Of a stretch of 64,000 bases of DNA, positions 57,290 through 64,000 are shown in pieces. Below the pieces are notes generated by a model, which did not search any database, was not told the origin of the DNA, and saw nothing but the letters and a program-made list of their open reading frames with translations. Each line of letters begins with the position of its first letter. Positions within the stretch are counted from its first letter, which is position 1. The stretch covers positions 128,288,512 through 128,352,511 of the forward strand of contig NC_134461.1 in assembly GCF_047948215.1 (NCBI RefSeq), read 5' to 3'. This DNA comes from Lycorma delicatula. Lineage: Eukaryota; Arthropoda; Insecta; Hemiptera; Fulgoridae. A program made the position numbers and the translations under genes.

Positions 57290-57975
57290 ACCTGTTGACC
57301 GACTGTAACCAAAATTGAATACCATCGATGACATGTATTCAGAAGTCATCGTTAAAACATTTTAGAAAAATCATTTAAACCGGTCTGAAGATATCAAGCA
57401 AAATAACAACTAACGAAAAAAGGCAAGTAATTAGATTTATTATTCCTCAAATGAAATTGTCTTAATTCATAACTGAAGTAACATAGTAATGTAAAGGAAT
57501 CATCTAATTAGTAGAAGAATGTGATTTTGAGCGACTAGAAACGAAGAAAAAGAAAAAAAAAGAGTTTTTGTTCTTTTATGGGTTTTTGGATAAGGCCAAA
57601 TACTATCAGAAAGTATCTGAGTTACCCAAGAAGCATTAAATTATGAAAAAGATTTAACTACATTTTCAGAAACATTTTACGATATTAAACAAAATTTTGA
57701 AGACCAAACTTAAAAGGCCTCACTGTCAAAAATCGTTGTTCAAATTTCATACAAATCAGTCCATCCAGTTTGAAGATGTCAAGCAAAAACCACGACGACA
57801 TACATACATATAATATACCCTTTATAATTTTTTAAAGCTAAAATGGTTTCTTGTTAAAGAGGGTCATGAAATTCCAAGATTTGGAAAAATCCGTACACGC
57901 AAAATTTGACCCTACTAAAGTCTTTCTTATATAGTATATTGTAGAGTTATATGTAATAACTGCGTATCCGGGAAA
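57290..57975. repeat. Dispersed repeat G, copy 2
   Basis: Similar to 46880-47410 (AAACCGGTCTGAAGATATCA, TACTATCAGAAAGTATCTGA, TCATGAAATTCCAAGATTTG, ACACGCAAAATTTGACCCTA). Ends near a terminal-looking GGGAAAGTAAATT. Confidence 0.65.
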
Positions 57976-58559
57976 GTAAATTCACATAAACATGAAGAAG
58001 TTACATTTTTCAGTAATACTGATCAAAGATTTTTCCGAAATTTGAACTATAACTGTAAAATAATAGGGATTTGGTTTTTTTGTACATCAATTACACTCGT
58101 AAACATAATTTTTTGACGTGAAAATTTTATTGTGTTTCTAATGTAACTTTGCATGTTGAATTCAAAAATGCAATAAAAGTTTTTCCATCATCGTAGTTTA
58201 TGTTTGAAGTGTTGCTTTTGTGGAATTATACAAATGTATTTATGTAGGGGTATCCCCCTTACATAATACGGGGATTTTATGTACTTATGTACGAAAAAGA
58301 ATATTTTAAATGATTTCTAACAGAGGGTGAAATACAAGCAAACCGTTATAAGGCAATAGCTATGTATAAATAATTATTCATTTACTGTAGATTCTGACTT
58401 TTTAGCACAGAGTGGTCTTCTTTAACACACCACCATTGATTAAATGTCGTTATGTATGCACCTACTCGGTTTTATTCTATTTTGTGATTTTCAATTACTG
58501 GGTCAAATGTGTTCGGTTAGTGAATAAATATACCAAGGAAACGCGTAAATCATCCGGAT
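57976..58559. other. AT-rich DNA without recognised gene
   Basis: Nothing recognised in either strand. Confidence 0.45.
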
Positions 58560-59215
58560 AACTGTAACAGATGACAACTTGGCCTTGTTGAAGAAGACCG
58601 AGTACAGGTTTTTAAAAAAAGGTATTTTACCTTACAGGGTAAAATCGGTTTGGAGTCGGTATCGGTCTTGGAAGTGTCTATTCCATTATGACATAGCATC
58701 TTCGGTTCCGCAAAGTCTGCGCGAGTTGGGTTCTAAAACTTTTGACTTAAAATCATATGAAAACCTGATAGGAAATTTTCTAAAGGCTCTTGAATCGATC
58801 TCGAAAGGGGAAAATACTTTTTTGCATAAAATAGTAACATTTGATGAGACGTGATTCCATCACTAAACTCCCGAGTCGAAATCGGAGAGTACGAAATAGT
58901 ATAACAATAAAGAGTTTTGCCCGTAAAGACGAAAACGCGTCTTCAGTCTTCCGACTGAAGACGCGTTTTCGTCCTCGCAACAGGTCTTTTGGACGGGAAA
59001 GGCATATTGCTCGTCTATTTTCCCTACGATGTGAATATGCTTCCTATTGCCAGCTTTTGGACAAGCCCTCTACAGGAACAAAAAGTATAGTCATAGATGA
59101 AATTCTCCTTCACGACAAAGTCAGGCTTTACACAGCAGTTAGCACTCAAGATTAACCGGACGAAATTTATATTTAAAGGCTTAGAAAATCCCAGTCCAGA
59201 TTTATTCCTCTGAAA
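58560..59215 (+). pseudogene. mariner-type transposase relic
   Basis: Plus-strand pieces: ISKGENTFLHKIVTFDET followed by a stop where the family has tryptophan (TGA for W), then FHH and TPESKSEST (family pattern IVTGDETWxHHY-PESK). After a palindrome comes a decayed VFFWDGKGILLVDFLP, then YCQLLDKPSTGTKSIVIDEI, EILLHDKVRLYTA (family pattern VLLLHDNARPHTA) and ENPSPDLFL (pattern HPPYSPDLAP). The three catalytic aspartate positions (DET, HD, SPD) can still be located, but stops and frameshifts destroy the protein. The N-terminal DNA-binding half is scrambled and terminal inverted repeats are not seen. Confidence 0.75.
58928..58973. repeat. 21-bp perfect inverted repeat with 4-bp loop
   Basis: Arms 58928-58948 and 58953-58973, loop TTCC; the outer bases are GACGAAAACGCG / CGCGTTTTCGTC. 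It lies in the middle of the mariner relic, between its FHH and VFWD blocks. Confidence 0.95.
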
Positions 59216-59368
59216 TTTACTTTTAAATTTGCTGTGAGAAATATTAAATATCCGTATTTTAGTTATTGTTGTCATAACCCGATATCTTTTACATCAAATT
59301 TTTTCCATTGCCCTTTAAAATGGGGTCTCGCATTTCCATCCACCGATTCCATTATATTCCGATTCCAT

Positions 59369-60809
59369 AATACCTGTAAAATTACTGCGCAGTGCAGGTG
59401 AGGAAGCGATTGATAGATTATACAAACTGGTGTGTAATATTTATGAAAATGGGGAATTTCCAACAGACTTCAAAAAAAGTGTTATAGTCATGATACCAAA
59501 GAAAGCAGGGGCAGATAAATGTGAAGAATACAGAACAATTAGTTTAACTAGTCACGCATCAAAAATTTTAACTAGAATTCTATACAGAAGAATTGAGAGG
59601 AGAGTGGAAGAAGTGTTAGGAGAAGACCAATTTGGTTTCAGGAAAAGTATAGGGACAAGGGAAGCAATTTTAGGCCTCAGATTAATAGTAGAAGGAAGAT
59701 TAAAGAAAAACAAACCGATATACTTGGCGTTTATAGACCTAGAAAAGGCATTCGATAACGTAGACTGGAATAAAATGTTCAGCATTTTAAAAAAATTAGG
59801 GTTCAAATACAGAGATAGAAGAACAATTGCTAACATGTACAGGAACAAAACAGCAACAGTAACAATCGAAGAACATAAGAAAGAAGCCGTAATAAGAAAG
59901 GGAGTCCGACAAGGATGTTCCCTATCTCCGTTACTTTTTAATCTTTACATGGAACTAGCAGTTAATGATGTTAAAGAACAATTTAGATTCGGAGTAACAG
60001 TACAAGGTGAAAAGATGAAGATGCTACGATTTGCTGATGATTTAGTAATTCTAGCCGAGAGTAAAAAGGAATTAGAAGAAACAATGAACGGCATAGATTA
60101 AGTCCTACGCAAGAACTATCGCATGAAAATAAACAAGAACAAAACAAAAGTAATGAAATGGAGTAGAAATAACAAAGATGGACCACTGAATGTGAAAATA
60201 GGAGGAGAAAAGATTATGGAGGTAGAAGAATTTTGTTATTTGGGAAGTAGAATTACTAAAGATGGACAAAGCAGGAGCGATATAAAATGCCGAATAGCAC
60301 GAGCGAAACGAGCCTTCAGTAAGAAATATAATTTGTTTACATCAAAAATTAATTTAAATGTCAGGAAAAGATTTTTGAAAGTATATGTTTGGAGTGTCGC
60401 TTTATATGGAAGTGAAACTTGGACGATCGGAGTATCTGAGAAGAAAAGATTAGAAGCTTTTGAAATGCGGTGCTATAAGAGAATGTTAAAAATCAGATGG
60501 GTGGATAAAGTGACAAATGAAGAGGTATTGCGGCAAATAGATGAAGAAAGAAGCATTTGGAAAAATATAGTTAAAAGAAGAGACAGACTTATAGGCCACA
60601 TACTAAGGCATCCTGGAATAGTCGCTTTAATATTAGAAGGACAGGTAGAAGGGAAAAATTGTGTAGGCAGGCCACGTTTGGAATATGTAAAACAAATTGT
60701 TAGGGATGTAGGATGTAGAGGGTATACTGAAATGAAACGACTAGCACTAGTTAGGGAATCTTGGAGAGCTGCATGAAACCAGTCAAATGACTGAAGACAA
60801 AAAAAAAAA
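59369..60809 (+). mobile_element. RTE-like LINE, 5'-truncated copy B
   Basis: Starts near ACCTGTAAAATTACTGCGCA and ends CCAGTCAAATGACTGAAGAC plus an A-run (60799-60809). Flanked by GATTCCAT (59361-59368 and 60810-60817), a probable short target duplication. It is the better-preserved of two closely related copies, in opposite orientation to copy A. Confidence 0.9.
59430..60776 (+). pseudogene. RTE-like LINE RT fragment (copy B), single in-frame stop
   Basis: One continuous frame is broken only by TAA at 60099-60101. Before it (about 223 codons) are the palm motifs: KKSVIVMIPKK (16-26), YRTISLTSHASKIL, AFIDLEKAFDNVDW (motif A, 100-113), RKGVRQGCSLSPLLF (motif B, 156-170) and FADD (motif C, 201-204). 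After it, seven sense codons lead to ATG at 60123 and 217 codons: YLGSRITKDG, LYGSETWTIGVSEKKRLEAF, GHILRHPGIVALILEGQVEG, GRPRLEYVKQI. In intact relatives RT and C-terminal regions are one protein. The 5' part, including endonuclease, is absent through truncation. The frame is open upstream of 59430, so that position is not a true start. Confidence 0.9.
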
Positions 60810-60817
60810 GATTCCAT

Positions 60818-62619
60818 TTAAAATGTTTATGTTGCCCTTCATGGGAATCCCCTGAATTACTTGAAGTGAGGTCGTCTCGTACTGAAAAAATAGAACGTTT
60901 TGAGATCTAAGTATCTGCTAAATTTAATTTTTCTATGTTTAATGTTAAAAAATTATTCTAGGGCTTATTTTATAATTTCAATTTTGCTTAAAGTTAAACT
61001 CTCTAAAGATGTTATTGTTGAGTTTTTTTTTACTTATTTAATAAAATTTATTTAACAAAGCGTAAAATATGTTTTTCTAACAGTTTATAAAAAAATATCT
61101 GTCTAATAATATTGAAGCTGCAATTATAATAACCATATTTAATAGATTTCCTAGACAAATTACACTAAAAAAAAAAAAAAATTCCTATAATTGGCATTTA
61201 TAGAAACGCAGTATAGTATTAAGTTACATTCATAGTAGAAATTTTGAGAAAAATCTTTGGTCAGCCGTTACTGGAAATATCTCTTATTTTCAATGTGCTT
61301 ATATGAGAATATTCTTATTTTGATCTGGTTGTAGGATTTCCGAAATACTCCCGTTTCCTTATAGATTATTGTCAGTAGTAAACTGAACTACTGAACCGAT
61401 GTGAAAAATTCCTTTACTATTTAAAAGTTTAATCCTCCCTCACTGTCGTAGGTTATAAAATGATTACGTCACACATCCTTTATACACCCTACCTTTATAA
61501 ATCCTCTTCGTTATCTCTCAATCATAATTGATTAACATTAAGAAACATCCGTTAAACACACTTTCACCATCTAATTCTTCTATTGAGATCACCATATCGA
61601 GATTGGAAACTTTCGAAATTTGTTCGGAAATAAATTCATACGATTTACAGGGAAAATACTGAAATATTATAAATATATTTGAACTGTTATTTTTCAAAAT
61701 GTCTCTTATAATAAGAAAGAAAGAAAGAAACATAATTATGATGTCCAGGAGGTTTATCCATCATGACCATGTCTCTTCCCACTATGTCCGATTCATAATG
61801 GAAATTACACCGGTAAATAATAAATACTGGTTTTAAACATTATAACATTCACATTAAACAATATTTTTATTGAATGGAGCATTATCCAATATATATAGGG
61901 ATTTATATTTACGTTACTTAGGAGGAGTGGTAATGTGGTTAACTGTTATGTATCTTTGTTCCCTTCTGTAGCTTCACATATCCGATCGATTACAACCTAT
62001 CTTTCGGTGGTAACAGGTCTTCGGTATGAAAGTAACATAGACTATCTTAACCAAAAAGGGGGGACGCTACACTGGGGGGAAAAATGAAAAAATGATGCTA
62101 TTTTCATTTTTTGATGATGGTATTTTGCATAAAACGATAAAAAAGAAACACTTTTTGCCTCTTATAATATTTTCAAAAATTCATCGTACATCTGGATATT
62201 TATAAATATATCCGGTTTTAACAGATTAAAACCCTTTTTAATATTCGTTTAGTTGTTTTAACCATAAAAATATCAGGACATTTTCGCTAAGCATTTATTT
62301 AAATAATGCTCAATGTTTTTGCAAAATTTGAACTTTGTCTATAAGGATACAGGAAAATTAATAGTTTATGTAATATATATATATCCTTTTTAGAAGAGGG
62401 AAATTAGGGAAAACGAAAGAAACAATAATAAAAGAAATTAATTACATTTGTTCCCAATAAAACCATTTTATTACAGGTAATAATAATAATAATTATAATA
62501 ATAATCATAATTTAACATGATATTTCACGTCATCCAAAAAATTAAAACATGTGCACAAGTCTTTTTAAAAAATTTAAAAATATCACTTAGCTCTATTAAC
62601 ATTTATTCATATAATTCAC

Positions 62620-62652
<33 letters not shown>

Positions 62653-64000
62653 TATTGTATAAATATAAACAATATAGACACATATGTAATTTCCATGGCA
62701 AAACTACTTTTTCTTATTTACTAAAGGTCCAGCCTTCAATAAATAATATATAAATAAAATAATTATTTTAATTTACATATATATTTATTTATATATGTTA
62801 GGCTAAAATATTGTTTTGTTATTCCAGCTGTAGCAATATAGCCCAGCAATAATTGTATTTTCAAGGCGAGCATGGTTAAATTGAAATTTTTTTATTTTGT
62901 TGCCCGACTCCACAGCTAAATTCAGATTTCTGCCAGCAGAAATTGGTACAAACGATGAATTAGTTTTAAAGAATTAAAGTAAAATTAAACATACGAATAT
63001 TTGATAGTAATAGAAATATAATAAAATGAAAGTATTTTTTTTTATAAAATATTTAAATAATTTTCTGTTGTATAAATTAAATAATAAAATTATTAACTTT
63101 TTTAATATAAAAATTTAGAAATACAAATGCTGAATTATAAGATTTATAATCCGAGGCGTATATCGTTAATATTTCATTTATTTAACTGTTATTTTGTATG
63201 TGTTACATTTACCACACTCATTTTCCTGTAGCTACTGATGATAATCGTTTATCAATCGTAAAGAGTAACTAGTTTTTAGATTTTTTGAACCTTAACATTT
63301 TTTCTTTCCGATATTAAATGAAAATAATATTAATTTAATTGGAAGTTTGAATAAAAAAATTACTCGAATTAAACTCGAATAATCGAGTTTGTGAGTTGTA
63401 AATGAATTTTATTTTTAAAAAATAATAAAGCAATAGGTAATTTTATATTCTATTATATTACTTTGTAATTTTTCGTAATAGATTTCAAAGTTTGGGAACA
63501 TTAAAAGAGATTTTATTTTTTCTTTGCGTTTGGCTTTTAATAATCCCAGTGGGATTAAAATAACATAGGGATTCAGACTACTGCGAAGGATTTACTTGAT
63601 ATTACTGTACAATTTTATAAAACAAAGATCTTGGCCATCTAAGAGATCAAAAAATGAACACTAATTATCGAGGAAAACCATCGCGTAATATTTTTTGAGT
63701 TAGATAACATTTTTTGGACTGGAAAAACTTATTTAGTTATTGATGTTTATGAATAAAACTAAAAAAAAAATTAAATCAGGACTAAATTACACCTAAAAAT
63801 TAATTTCTTACATTAATAAAGTTACTGACGTCACATGGAGTCCGGCAACAAAATATTTTATGTTCATTTTTATATTCTTTAAATTGGTAATTGCGTAGCA
63901 CCTTAAATTTCTCGCTATGCTAAATCTACAATAAGTTTTCTAATACGAAGAATCTCTTAAATTATATTTTTATTATTATAATTATTTTTATAATGTATAT
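60818..64000. other. AT-rich DNA without recognised gene
   Basis: No coding similarity, SINE or LINE end recognised. Contains (AAT)n at about 62613-62650 and several A/T runs. Confidence 0.5.
62613..62650. repeat. (AAT)n microsatellite
   Basis: About 12 AAT trinucleotides; a shorter imperfect AAT run occurs at 62478-62510. Confidence 0.95.

Noticed and set aside
63234..63275. CTGATGA followed by a possible stem, as a fourth hammerhead
   Set aside because: No GAA element after the stem (reads TAAAG) and stem I does not close.
1..64000. CRISPR arrays, bacterial operons, rRNA genes
   Set aside because: No regularly spaced direct repeats with unique spacers, no ribosome-binding-site-led ORF clusters, and no rRNA sequence; the content is eukaryotic repeats.

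Overview
This window looks like a gene-poor, AT-rich, repeat-dominated stretch of an animal nuclear genome, most likely an insect. The support is the set of mobile elements: R1-clade non-LTR retrotransposons, an RTE-like LINE family, a mariner-type transposase relic, a hAT (ZBED-like) transposase relic, several tRNA-derived SINE families and foldback elements with long terminal inverted repeats. I could not identify the species, and I found no convincing host protein gene, rRNA gene or functional tRNA gene. Nearly every recognisable coding stretch is a decayed piece of a transposable element.

Layout. 1-7740 is a tandem array with a 3,379-bp unit: two copies about 99.7% identical, then a third that is near-identical for 310 bp and then switches to an old, diverged version. 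Each full unit carries a short retroelement insertion flanked by a 79-bp duplication; the third copy keeps the empty site. 11089-15010 is an R1-clade element on the minus strand with a SINE inserted in its endonuclease. 15950-17345 holds R1 ORF1-like and 3'UTR pieces joined through a cluster of hairpins. 19200-36200 is a mosaic of SINEs (including one nested in another with a perfect 17-bp target duplication), a LINE endonuclease relic, foldback/TIR elements and a short R1 fragment. 36480-39460 is a hAT transposase relic split by an R1-clade 3' fragment. 40540-41559 is a second copy of the 11-15 kb R1 family. 44985-53035 contains three copies of a foldback-like element, one split by a LINE. 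58560-59215 is a mariner relic, and 59369-60809 is the best-preserved LINE fragment. 60818-64000 is plain AT-rich DNA.

Most notable signals: (i) three short motifs matching the hammerhead ribozyme core, with stem sequences that differ between copies yet stay paired in two of them, one pair forming the arms of an inverted repeat; (ii) a 3'UTR hairpin in R1 family 2 with compensatory changes between two copies; (iii) a recurring pattern of perfect short-loop palindromes inside decayed elements, at least one absent from a homologous copy; (iv) two LINE copies sharing the same in-frame stop; (v) SINE families that share heads or tails in different combinations.

The elements interact as a nested stack: SINEs and LINE fragments sit inside older elements, and target duplications give the relative order of several insertions. 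All family assignments rest on motifs read by eye; no database search was possible.
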